Origin: Bacteroidales bacterium | Lineage (GTDB): Bacteria > Bacteroidota > Bacteroidia > Bacteroidales > UBA932 | Direction of reading: 5' to 3' | Assembly: GCA_017459075.1 (NCBI GenBank) | Contig: JAFUDQ010000012.1 | Location: 85,910 to 149,909 of the forward strand | Length of the DNA: 64,000 bases | Shown: piece by piece, positions 17,733 to 25,902 of the stretch | Layout of the letters: each line of letters starts with the position of its first letter | How positions within the stretch are numbered: position 1 is the first letter of the stretch | The notes under the pieces: model-generated | What the model was told of the DNA's origin: nothing | What the model saw: the letters and a program-made list of their open reading frames with translations, nothing else | Database searches by the model: none | Position numbers and translations under genes: made by a program

Positions 17733-19512
17733 CTTTCTCAAGTTTGCTCTTGAGGGCTGCAAGCTCAGAGATGTCACCAAGGGTGGTCTTCTCTACGCTG
17801 TTGTTAACCTTCTTGACAGCCTTCTTGGTGTTGTCGGCCTCTGTAGCAACCTTCTCTGCCTTAGCCTCTGCATAAGTGCGGGTGTGGCTGAGAAGAACCC
17901 TGCGGGTGCTGCGACGGAGCTCTACAACCTTGAAAGGAAGAATCTCGCCTACAACTGCGGTCTTACCGTCCTCCTTAACGAGGTCACGGCTGAAGCAGAA
18001 GCACTCTGTACCGTCCTCAAGGGTAATGGTAGCGCCCTTGTCTGTAGTAGCGGTAACCTTGCCCTCTACAGTTGTGCCGGCAGGATATTTAGCCTCAAGC
18101 TGGTCCCAAGGATTAGGGAGAAGCTGCTTGTGGCCAAGGCTGAGCTTATGGTTAGCCTCATCGAAGTCAAGGATAACAACCTCAATCTTGTCACCGGGCT
18201 GTACCATCTCTGAAGGATGTTTGATCTTGTCCCAGCTGAGGTCGCTGATATGAACGAGACCCTCGATACCGTCCTCAAGCTCTGCGAATACACCGAAGGT
18301 GGTGATATTGCGAACAGTTGCAGTCTGCTTGCTGCCAACGGGATAACGCTCGCGGATGTTCTCCCAAGGATTCTCTACAAGCTGCTTCAGGCCAAGGGAC
18401 ATCTTGCGTGCCTCACGGTCAAGGGAGAGAACCTGTGCCTCTACCTCGTCACCAACCTTGAGGAAGTCCTGGGCAATGCGCAGGCGGGGGCTCCAGCTCA
18501 TTTCTGATACGTGGATGAGACCCTCAACACCAGGCATAATCTCTACGAATGCGCCGTAGTCTGCGATGAGAACTACTTTACCCTTTACCTTGTCACCTAC
18601 CTTAAGGTCAGGATTCAGGGCATCCCAAGGATGAGCTGTGAGCTGCTTGAGACCGAGGGCGATCCTCTTCTGCTGCTCATTGAAGTCAAGTACAACAACC
18701 TTGATCTTCTCATCAAGAGAAACGATCTCTTCAGGATTGTTGATACGGCCCCAAGAGAGGTCTGTGATGTGGATGAGACCGTCTACGCCACCAAGGTCAA
18801 CGAATACGCCGTAGTTGGTGATGTTCTTAACGGTACCCTCAAGGATCTGGCCTTTCTCAAGCTTGCTGATGATTTCGCTCTTCTGCTTCTCAAGTTCAGC
18901 CTCAAGAAGTGCCTTGTGGGAAACAACGACATTGCGGAAATCCTGGTTGATCTTGACGATCTTGAAGTCCATGGTCTGGTCTACGAATACATCGTAGTCA
19001 CGGATAGGTTTGATGTCGATCTGGCTGCCGGGGAGGAAGGCCTCGATACCGAATACGTCGACGATCATACCGCCCTTGGTGCGGGTCTTAACATAACCCT
19101 TAACGACTTCACCCTTGTCGAAGGCTGCGTTAACCATATCCCATGAACGGAGCTGGCGAGCCTTTTTATGTGAAAGAAGCAACTGGCCTTTGCGGTCTTC
19201 TGCAGACTCTACGAATACTTCTACCTTGTCACCTACCTTGAGGTCTGGATTGTAACGGAACTCAGGAGCTGCGATTACGCCTTCGCTCTTGTAGCCGATG
19301 TTTACGATAACCTCTCTCTTGGAGATAGCGGTTACTGTACCCTCTACAACGTCGTTTTCTACGACCTTTGAAAGGGTCTGGTCATAAGCTGCCTCGATAG
19401 CGGCTTTGTCTTCTGCGCCGTAGAGGTCTGCTCCGCTCTCAAATGCGTCCCAATCGAATGCCTCAGGGGCGATGGAAGCGTTGAGCTGTGCTTTCTTAAT
19501 TTCTTCTGACAT
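17725..19512 (-). CDS. rpsA: 30S ribosomal protein S1
   Basis: RNA-binding ribosomal protein that recruits mRNA, especially important in Bacteroidetes where Shine-Dalgarno sites are rare. 595 residues with six consecutive S1 (OB-fold) repeats, recognisable from about residue 50 on by recurring blocks such as GTVKNITNYGVFVDLGGVDG, GLIHITDLSW, GLIHVSEMSW and GLVHISDLSW. The C-terminus is a short basic/acidic tail (TEADNTKKAVKKVNNS). The start is ATG 19510-19512 (MSEEIKKAQ); the longer frame adds 30 residues from the leader. A near-perfect promoter lies at 19590-19620 with a leader of about 70 nt. rnz overlaps its 3' end. The strong codon bias fits high expression and produces the long antisense frames seen on the plus strand. 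Confidence 0.97.
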   Translation of the reverse strand: MSEEIKKAQLNASIAPEAFDWDAFESGADLYGAEDKAAIEAAYDQTLSKVVENDVVEGTVTAISKREVIVNIGYKSEGVIAAPEFRYNPDLKVGDKVEVFVESAEDRKGQLLLSHKKARQLRSWDMVNAAFDKGEVVKGYVKTRTKGGMIVDVFGIEAFLPGSQIDIKPIRDYDVFVDQTMDFKIVKINQDFRNVVVSHKALLEAELEKQKSEIISKLEKGQILEGTVKNITNYGVFVDLGGVDGLIHITDLSWGRINNPEEIVSLDEKIKVVVLDFNEQQKRIALGLKQLTAHPWDALNPDLKVGDKVKGKVVLIADYGAFVEIMPGVEGLIHVSEMSWSPRLRIAQDFLKVGDEVEAQVLSLDREARKMSLGLKQLVENPWENIRERYPVGSKQTATVRNITTFGVFAELEDGIEGLVHISDLSWDKIKHPSEMVQPGDKIEVVILDFDEANHKLSLGHKQLLPNPWDQLEAKYPAGTTVEGKVTATTDKGATITLEDGTECFCFSRDLVKEDGKTAVVGEILPFKVVELRRSTRRVLLSHTRTYAEAKAEKVATEADNTKKAVKKVNNSVEKTTLGDISELAALKSKLEKGE

Positions 19513-19589
19513 AGTGTTTAAATAATTAAAAACTAGTTGTTTAACATTATACTTAGTGCTTTGCCCCAAAGCGGGGACCAAAAAGCCTG

Positions 19590-19620
19590 CAAATATAGGC
19601 ACTATTCGTTAAAAAACAAA
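19590..19620 (-). promoter_or_regulatory. rpsA promoter
   Basis: On the minus strand TTTG (19617-19620), 19 bp, TATATTTG (19590-19597) is a textbook Bacteroidetes promoter. The leader holds a small CCCC/GGGG hairpin near 19564-19576, a possible site for S1 autoregulation (inference). Confidence 0.75.
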
Positions 19621-19655
19621 CATTTAGGCCAAATAAAAATTTCTTCAACAAACTC

Positions 19656-19686
19656 TTTGTCCTCTTGTTTCTATTTCGTATCTTTG
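19656..19686 (+). promoter_or_regulatory. promoter of the dipeptide epimerase gene
   Basis: TTTG (19656-19659), 19 bp, TATCTTTG (19679-19686) is a perfect match to the consensus. Transcription would start near 19693, so the whole palindromic element at 19690-19825 becomes the 5' leader of the mRNA. Confidence 0.7.
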
Positions 19687-19689
19687 GTT

Positions 19690-19825
19690 TTTGTAAGTCG
19701 GTGGCGGTATTCCGAAACCGTCGTCACTTCGTTCCGACCCCTCCCATCGCAGGCGATGGGCCCTCCCTCTTACATTGCCGAGGGTGGAATGGGTTTCGGG
19801 ACACCGCCACCGGCCTTACAAGAGA
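19690..19825. repeat. palindromic repeat, family A
   Basis: Outer arms of about 30 nt are inverted copies with a few differences (GTAAGTCGGTGGCGG at the left; the right arm near 19799-19823 is its reverse complement, with CCGAAACC also shared). Inside is the perfect hairpin CCCATCGC (19743-19750) / GCGATGGG (19753-19760), flanked by the ACCCCTCCC/GGGCCCTCCC context common to the other copies. It holds no gene. Together with the two divergent promoters it accounts for the 336-bp gap between rpsA and the epimerase gene. Confidence 0.75.
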
Positions 19826-19848
19826 AAGAATACTAATTATTTATCAAT

Positions 19849-20994
19849 ATGCAAAGGAGAGACTTTCTAAGAACAGCGGCCCTGGCCACAGCCGGAGCTG
19901 CCGTCATGGGCACTGCAGCCGCCTGCGGAAAAACAGACAATTCACCCAAGCCTTACAAGGTAGGCGGAGTTGCAAGAATGAAACTCAGCTGGGAACGCTA
20001 TGAACTCAAGCTGGCCCACGTATTCACAGTTGCATCCTATTCCAGGACAACTACCCCTGACATCCAGGTAAAAATTGAGTACGACGGTTACACAGGATAC
20101 GGAGAGGCATCAATGCCCCCTTACCTTGGACAGACCTACGAAAGCGTAGAGACCTTCCTTGCAAAAGTCAACCTGGAACAGTTCAGCGATCCTTTCCAGA
20201 TTGACGACATCCTGACCTACGTAGACAGCCTTTCCGAAGGCGATGCAGCTGCAAAAGCAGCCGTAGACATCGCTCTTCATGACCTCGTAGGCAAACTCAT
20301 CGGTCTGCCCTGGTGGAGGATCTGGGGACTGAACGCAGCAAAGGCTCCCAATACAACATTCACCATCGGCATTGATACACCGGAGGTTGTGCTTGAGAAG
20401 ACGAAGGAGTGCGCAGACCGCTTCAACATCCTCAAGGTTAAGGTTGGCCTTGACAATGACTACGAGATGATTGAGACCATCCGCAAGGTGACCGACCTTC
20501 CTATCGCCGTTGATGCCAACCAGGGTTGGAAGGACCGCAACAAGGCTCTGGAAGAGATTCACTGGCTCAAGGAGCACGGCATTGTTATGGTTGAGCAGCC
20601 TATGCCCAAGGAGCAGCTTGACGATATCGCATGGCTTACTGAGCGCAGCCCGCTGCCGATTTACGCCGATGAGGGTATCCAGCGTCTTAAGGATATCCCG
20701 CGTATCAAGGGTGCATACAATGGTATCAATATCAAGCTTATGAAGTGTACCGGTATGCGTGAAGCATGGAAGATGGCTAACTATGCTCGTGCAGAGGGTA
20801 TGGATGTTATGGTTGGCTGCATGACTGAAACTTCCTGCGCCGTTACTGCTGCCGCACAGCTTTCTCCGATTGTTGACTTTGCCGATCTTGATGGTAACTT
20901 GCTTATTGCGAATGACCGTTTCAAGGGTATGGTTGTGGAGAAGGGTAAGATTACTTTGCCGGATGCTCCGGGACTTGGCCTGGAGCTACTGTAA
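19849..20994 (+). CDS. L-Ala-D/L-Glu-type dipeptide epimerase (enolase superfamily), Tat-exported lipoprotein
   Basis: Epimerises the second residue of dipeptides such as L-Ala-D-Glu, a murein breakdown product. 381 residues. The N-terminus is a twin-arginine signal (RRDFLRTAALA) ending in AAAC, so the enzyme is predicted to be exported folded and lipid-anchored; family members are typically cytosolic. The enolase-superfamily site is complete: the KVKVG lysine pair near 202, metal ligands in AVDANQGW, VEQP and ADEG, then the second lysine in NIKLMKCTG. The DLDGNLLI block near 350 is the one I associate with dipeptide epimerases. Its promoter (19656) and structured leader lie upstream. The following gene is a transglutaminase-like lipoprotein, possibly also acting on peptides. 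Confidence 0.88.
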   Translation: MQRRDFLRTAALATAGAAVMGTAAACGKTDNSPKPYKVGGVARMKLSWERYELKLAHVFTVASYSRTTTPDIQVKIEYDGYTGYGEASMPPYLGQTYESVETFLAKVNLEQFSDPFQIDDILTYVDSLSEGDAAAKAAVDIALHDLVGKLIGLPWWRIWGLNAAKAPNTTFTIGIDTPEVVLEKTKECADRFNILKVKVGLDNDYEMIETIRKVTDLPIAVDANQGWKDRNKALEEIHWLKEHGIVMVEQPMPKEQLDDIAWLTERSPLPIYADEGIQRLKDIPRIKGAYNGINIKLMKCTGMREAWKMANYARAEGMDVMVGCMTETSCAVTAAAQLSPIVDFADLDGNLLIANDRFKGMVVEKGKITLPDAPGLGLELL

Positions 20995-21000
20995 GCAGAG

Positions 21001-21137
21001 ATGTCTCGACTTCGCTCGACATGACAAGGAATATGGCCCTTCAACTTCGCTCGACATGACAAGGAATAAGGCCCTTCGACTTCGCTCAGGGTGACAAAAC
21101 TTGTCATTTCGACCGACCGAAGGGAGTGGAGAAATCT
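21001..21137. repeat. palindromic repeat, family B, with internal tandem units
   Basis: The left part has three similar units built around CGACTTCGCTCGACATGACA, CAACTTCGCTCGACATGACA and CGACTTCGCTCAGGGTGACA. The right arm (about 21102-21137) is the family-B end TGTCATTTCGACCGACCG ... GTGGAGAAATCT. The right end stops 3 nt before the ATG of the transglutaminase gene, so it forms that gene's leader. The short peptides encoded on either strand of it are repeat artefacts. Confidence 0.8.
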
Positions 21138-21140
21138 ATT

Positions 21141-22547
21141 ATGAAGAAACATTTAATATTTATTCTACTGGCCGTAATATCTTGCGGCCAGCAGCAGTAT
21201 TCATGGGAGGAGGATTTGCAGGAGAGGCTTGCAACGGACTTCTGCAGGACAAGGGAGCAGGTAAAGGAATATATAATAAAGTATATCCCGGATGTAACCG
21301 AGGCCCAGATAGACGCGTGGACGGCCAGCGGCAAACTTGAAAACATGGAGATAGGCGGAAAGACAATGTACTTCCGCAACGCCGCGCCAAACCTCTTCCG
21401 CATAGACAAAGCCTGCAAAGCAATAAAGGACGCCGCTGGAGCAGACGACAGCGCCAGCTACACCCTGTCCGGGAACGCCATGGGCGGGGATGAAAAGGCA
21501 GACATGATAAACCTTCCGGAGATACTGGAGGCGGCAGACCTTGCCGGCGGCAGCACCATCGCCGCACCAAAGAGGATGAGGGTAAAATACACCATCACTG
21601 TTGATGCCGATGCTGTCCCTGATGGAGAGACTGTCCGCTGCTGGCTCCCCTATCCAAGGGCCGATGTTGCAAGGCAGACGGGAGTGGAATTCATCCGCGC
21701 AGGCGCAAAGGCATCATCGGACCACCTGTTCTTTACAGAAACAACTGATTCAGAGCTCATTACATTCGCTCCGAAGGAATATGCGCACAGTACCCTGTAC
21801 ATGGAAATTCCCGCCTGCAAGGGACAGCCGGTTACATTCACGGAAGAGTTTGAATACACCAGCGCCGGAGAGTATTTCAGGGACTTGGAGAACCGCGTAA
21901 AGCCATATGACAAGGAGAGCGCGATTTACAAGACATACACCGCTGAACGGGAGAAACATATCATTTTCACGCCCCGTCTCAAGGAAATTGCGGACTCTCT
22001 TACTGCCGGCATCGACAACCCCTTCCTTCAGGCAAAGGCCATCTTCACTTGGATAGACGCCAACTTCCCCTGGGCATCGGCCCGCGAGTATTCCACCCTT
22101 GAGAATATTCCGGAATATGTGCTTGCAAACGGGCACGGGGACTGCGGCCAGTTAACCCTTACTTTCCTTACGATGTGCCGTTACAAAGGCATCCCTGGGC
22201 ACTTCCAGAGCGGGTTCATGATGCATCCGGATGCATGGAACCTTCACGACTGGGCAGAGCTGTACTTTGAAGGCGTTGGCTGGGTTCCGGTGGACCAGAG
22301 TTTCGGGCGCCCCGTCTATGCAGTGGGAGATTATCTTAAGAAGTATCCCCTCTCTGACTATTTCTTCCTTGGAGGAATCGATTCCTGGAGGATGATTGTG
22401 AACCAGGACTTCGGCATGGAACTCTATCCAGCAAAGACTTATCCGCGAAGCGAGACTGTAGACTTCCAGCGCGGAGAGGTTGAATGGAAGGGTGGCAACC
22501 TGTACTTCCCCAAGTGGGATTATGACATGGAGATAATCTACCTTTAA
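21141..22547 (+). CDS. transglutaminase-like (cysteine-protease fold) lipoprotein
   Basis: 468 residues. A lipoprotein signal (MKKHLIFILLAVISC) places it in the periplasm or on the outer membrane. The N-terminal third (about 20-290) has no domain I can name, though the 150-250 stretch (VRCWLPYPR, FEYTSAGEYF) looks like the beta domain that precedes transglutaminase cores in this group. The core at about 295-400 has the full triad: Cys in GHGDCGQLTLTF, His in NLHDWAELYFEG and Asp in WVPVDQSFG. Peptide cleavage or cross-linking is the family chemistry; the substrate is unknown. I start at ATG 21141, since the GTG at 21126 lies in the repeat. It lies 146 nt after the epimerase, separated by the repeat, so co-transcription is possible but uncertain. 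Confidence 0.85.
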   Translation: MKKHLIFILLAVISCGQQQYSWEEDLQERLATDFCRTREQVKEYIIKYIPDVTEAQIDAWTASGKLENMEIGGKTMYFRNAAPNLFRIDKACKAIKDAAGADDSASYTLSGNAMGGDEKADMINLPEILEAADLAGGSTIAAPKRMRVKYTITVDADAVPDGETVRCWLPYPRADVARQTGVEFIRAGAKASSDHLFFTETTDSELITFAPKEYAHSTLYMEIPACKGQPVTFTEEFEYTSAGEYFRDLENRVKPYDKESAIYKTYTAEREKHIIFTPRLKEIADSLTAGIDNPFLQAKAIFTWIDANFPWASAREYSTLENIPEYVLANGHGDCGQLTLTFLTMCRYKGIPGHFQSGFMMHPDAWNLHDWAELYFEGVGWVPVDQSFGRPVYAVGDYLKKYPLSDYFFLGGIDSWRMIVNQDFGMELYPAKTYPRSETVDFQRGEVEWKGGNLYFPKWDYDMEIIYL

Positions 22548-22617
22548 AAAAGCCATTATTCCACGCAGTATTTCGGATAGTCGGGAGACTATATTATAGA
22601 AAAATATACTAACAAAT

Positions 22618-23256
22618 ATGACACTATTCAAACGAGTGCTCTTTACACTGGCGCTTCTTGCAGCCGGAGCCGCAGCAGCATCGGCCCAGGAAAAAGAGAT
22701 TGATGCGTATGAAGATACCGCAGGATGGGATCTTCCCCTTTACAGGGGCAAACAGATGCCGGAGTATAACTTCCGCTTTAACGGAACATACTATTGGGAC
22801 AATCTGGGATATCGCACGGGAGACATCTGCTACGGAGGAAAAGTCTACAGGAACATCCTGATGAACATTGATGCCAACAGGCAGGCAGTCTATGCCAGGT
22901 TTGCCAACAGGATGCAAATCTGGGAGCTGGACAGGGACCTTATAGAGTGGCTTACGCTGGACAATACCAAATTCCTGAACCTGAGATATTACGGAGTAAA
23001 GAAGGCCCCGGAAGGTTTTTTTGAAGTCCTCAGGGAAGGGCCGGAGGGCTACAACCTCAGGCAGGTAACAAAAAGCTACCGCGAATCCATAGAGATAAAC
23101 GGCTATTACAGAATTGGTTACGAAGACCCTGATTACAACAACAAAATTTTCGTTTTTTTCTCTTTCAAGGAGCAGTTCTTCTTTGTAGACAAGAATTGGA
23201 AACTAGAGAAATTCGGTTCACTGGCGAAGCTTTTCAAGAAACATCCTAATTTTTAG
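22618..23256 (+). CDS. secreted protein of unknown function
   Basis: 212 residues with a clean signal peptide (MTLFKRVLFTLALLAAGAAAASA|QEKE). The mature part is rich in Tyr, Phe and Arg (FNGTYYWDNLGYR, YFNK-like strands, IEINGYYRIGYED) and looks like an all-beta fold. I recognise no family. It starts 70 nt after the transglutaminase gene and ends 6 nt before a TonB-dependent receptor, so it is the first gene of a four-gene outer-membrane operon (22618-28873) and may be a periplasmic or surface partner of that receptor (inference from position). Confidence 0.75.
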   Translation: MTLFKRVLFTLALLAAGAAAASAQEKEIDAYEDTAGWDLPLYRGKQMPEYNFRFNGTYYWDNLGYRTGDICYGGKVYRNILMNIDANRQAVYARFANRMQIWELDRDLIEWLTLDNTKFLNLRYYGVKKAPEGFFEVLREGPEGYNLRQVTKSYRESIEINGYYRIGYEDPDYNNKIFVFFSFKEQFFFVDKNWKLEKFGSLAKLFKKHPNF

Positions 23257-23262
23257 CGCATA

Positions 23263-25902
23263 ATGAGAAAAATAAGCATTACACTTTTTGCCGTTCTGGC
23301 TCTCTCATTCTGCGCCTTTGCACAGGATGAGATTTCCGTGAGGATGGTTTCCGCCGATTCCCTTGTCAGTGTTATCAGGAACCTTAGCGGGAACCGCATC
23401 CATATTGCCGGAGCAGAGAAGGACGACAGTTTCTACAGCCTTGACGCAACGCCGGAAGTATTTGTAGAAAAGGCCCTTGCAAAGTTACGCGAGGGCGGTT
23501 ACACCATTTCTGAATACAACGGAATCCTGTTTGTGGTCAAGGGCCGCAGCATGACTCCGGCCATATCCTCTTCATGGTTCCTGGCAGAAAGCCGTCAGGA
23601 AACCACTTACCATGAAGAAGAGACACAGGCGGCCGTCTACCAGAACAAAACTTACGAGATTGGCCAGGAGAGAAACTACAAGCCAGGCCGCAAGGCTACG
23701 ATTCACGGCTACGTGAAGGACGCTTCCAGCGGAGAACCTGTTGTAGGAATTTCCGTATATGACGGAAATACAAGCACTTACACAATGACCGATGCCTACG
23801 GTTTCTGGAAATTATACATCCCGTCAGGGCGCAACACCCTGAACTTCAGCGGATATCCGATGGAAGACGTCAATCTTGATATCATAGTCTATGAAGAAGG
23901 CGGATTGGATATCACCATGAAGGAGAAGGTTACAACCCTGAAGGCCGCTACCGTAAGCGCAGAGTCCGTTGCCAACCACAGGACCGCCCGTCTTGGTCTG
24001 GAAAAGATTCAGATTGAGCGCATCAAAAAGATACCTACAGCCTTCGGAGAAGGCGATATCCTTAAAGCCGTACTTGCCCTTCCTGGCGTACAGAGCGTTG
24101 GTGAAGCGTCTTCCGGATTCAACGTCCGCGGAGGCTCGGTAGACCAGAATCTGATTCTTTTCAACGAGGGAACAGTTTACAATCCGAACCACCTGTTCGG
24201 CCTTTTCTCCGCCTTCAACTCTGACGTTATTTCCCATGCAGAGCTGTACAAGAGCTCGATTCCGGCAGAATTCGGAGGACGAATTTCTTCCGTTCTTGAC
24301 ATTCACGCACGTGAAGGAAACAAGAACAAGGTCCAGGGTTCGCTTGGCATAGGACTTCTGACAAGCCGCGCAGAGATTGACGGCCCTCTGGGAGAAAAAA
24401 CATCCTTTGTACTTGGCGGCCGTACAACTTACTCCAACTGGATTATGGGCCTGCTGCCGGACGACAGCCACTACCATGACGGAAAGACCCAGTTCATGGA
24501 CCTGAATGCGGGAATCAGCCACCGTTTCAATGAGACGAACACTTTGTATCTGAACGGCTACTGGTCCCATGACAAATTCTCCTTCAGCAACGATACCACC
24601 TTCTCTTACAGCAACCTGAACCTGTCTGCCAAGCTGCGCAGCCTGCTGTCAGTAAAGACAACAATGGAGGTTGCCGCTGGTTTTGACTCCTATACCAGCA
24701 AGGTGGACGGTCATGAAGTCCTGACATTGGATTCCTATAAATACAGCAACGGAATCAACCAGGAATACCTGAAAGTTAAATTCAAACACCTTTATGACGA
24801 GTCCCACACAATGAGCTTCGGCGTAAATGCCCAGTATTACAACCTCCAGCCAGGTACAATGAAGCCCGGAGACGCCGCATCCATGGTTGCGGAAAGAATT
24901 CTGGACAAGATTTCAGCCGTAGAGGCAGCCGCTTACTTTGGAGACAGCTGGACTTTCAGCGAGAAATGGGCTTTCGAAGGCGGAGTACGCCTTGGGGCAT
25001 ACAAGAGTACTGACGGAGGGACGCTACGCGTGATGCCGGAAATCAGGCTTTCTGCAAAGTACTCCTTACTAAGCAACCTTTCTGTAAAGATGGGCATCAA
25101 CACCCTGAGGCAGAACATCCACATGATATCCAACACCTCCACGATTTCCCCGATGGATGCCTGGACCCTGGCGAACAAGAACATCAAGCCGCAGGATGGT
25201 TATCAGGCGGCCGGAGGACTGTACTGGACCAGCGACCAGGGAGTTGACATATCTGTCGAAGGTTACTGGAAGCAGAGCCGGAACAATCTTGACTATCGTT
25301 CCGGAGCGCAGCTCATCATGAATCCGGAGCTGGACAACGACCTTATCCGTACCAGAAGCCGTTCTTTCGGAGCGGAGCTGATGGTTCGCAAGGCCTCCGG
25401 AAAGCTTAACGGATGGGCTTCATACACTTACTCAAGGGCATTCATGCAGCAGATGGAGAACACTGGCACAGGCCTTATCAACGGAGGCCGATGGTATAAG
25501 GCTCCCCACGACAAGCCGCATAACTTCAAGCTTGCAGGAAACTACAAATTCACCCACAGGTACAGCCTGTCCGCCAACATAGATTACTCTACCGGAAGGC
25601 CTATCACTGTGCCGGTAGCAATCTTCTCCTCCGGCGGACGCCGCTATCTTGCATTCTCTGACAGGAACGAATACCGTATTCCGGACTACTTCCGCCTTGA
25701 TCTCGCGATGAACATTGAGCCAAGCCATTACCTGAAGAACCTGATGCATCTTTCTTTCACCGTCGGAGTATACAATGTTACCGGACGGAAGAATGCATAC
25801 TCTGTCTACTACAGCATGAAGGAGACCTACTATCCGCAAGGCTACAAGATTTCCGTATTCGCCTGCCCCATCCCTTACATTAACCTTAATATTAAATTCT
25901 AA
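23263..25902 (+). CDS. TonB-dependent outer-membrane receptor with N-terminal STN-like and carboxypeptidase-regulatory domains
   Basis: 879-residue outer-membrane transporter. Order: signal peptide 1-20; an STN/secretin-TonB-like domain about 22-95, of the sort used in FecA-type signalling; a carboxypeptidase-D regulatory-like beta-sandwich at about 145-225 (IHGYVKDASSGEPVVGISVY); the plug at about 240-350 (LPGVQSVGEASSGFNVRGGS, DQNLILFNEGTVYNPNH, EFGGRISSVLDI); then a 22-strand barrel ending in NLNIKF, with the aromatic C-terminal residue needed for outer-membrane insertion. It is shorter than SusC and paired with a DUF4249 lipoprotein instead of SusD. Its stop and the next ATG overlap by 1 nt (TAATG). 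The substrate is unknown; an STN domain would hint at an anti-sigma partner, but none is in the window. Confidence 0.9.
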   Translation: MRKISITLFAVLALSFCAFAQDEISVRMVSADSLVSVIRNLSGNRIHIAGAEKDDSFYSLDATPEVFVEKALAKLREGGYTISEYNGILFVVKGRSMTPAISSSWFLAESRQETTYHEEETQAAVYQNKTYEIGQERNYKPGRKATIHGYVKDASSGEPVVGISVYDGNTSTYTMTDAYGFWKLYIPSGRNTLNFSGYPMEDVNLDIIVYEEGGLDITMKEKVTTLKAATVSAESVANHRTARLGLEKIQIERIKKIPTAFGEGDILKAVLALPGVQSVGEASSGFNVRGGSVDQNLILFNEGTVYNPNHLFGLFSAFNSDVISHAELYKSSIPAEFGGRISSVLDIHAREGNKNKVQGSLGIGLLTSRAEIDGPLGEKTSFVLGGRTTYSNWIMGLLPDDSHYHDGKTQFMDLNAGISHRFNETNTLYLNGYWSHDKFSFSNDTTFSYSNLNLSAKLRSLLSVKTTMEVAAGFDSYTSKVDGHEVLTLDSYKYSNGINQEYLKVKFKHLYDESHTMSFGVNAQYYNLQPGTMKPGDAASMVAERILDKISAVEAAAYFGDSWTFSEKWAFEGGVRLGAYKSTDGGTLRVMPEIRLSAKYSLLSNLSVKMGINTLRQNIHMISNTSTISPMDAWTLANKNIKPQDGYQAAGGLYWTSDQGVDISVEGYWKQSRNNLDYRSGAQLIMNPELDNDLIRTRSRSFGAELMVRKASGKLNGWASYTYSRAFMQQMENTGTGLINGGRWYKAPHDKPHNFKLAGNYKFTHRYSLSANIDYSTGRPITVPVAIFSSGGRRYLAFSDRNEYRIPDYFRLDLAMNIEPSHYLKNLMHLSFTVGVYNVTGRKNAYSVYYSMKETYYPQGYKISVFACPIPYINLNIKF

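Noticed and set aside
18511-19146. 211-residue plus-strand frame inside rpsA
   Set aside because: Antisense shadow of the S1 repeats; its sequence is repetitive because S1 is.
20781-21152. Minus-strand frame with FLHSLRSVEMT and CHVERSRDI text
   Set aside because: These peptides are translations of the family-B repeat, often mis-annotated as hypothetical proteins.
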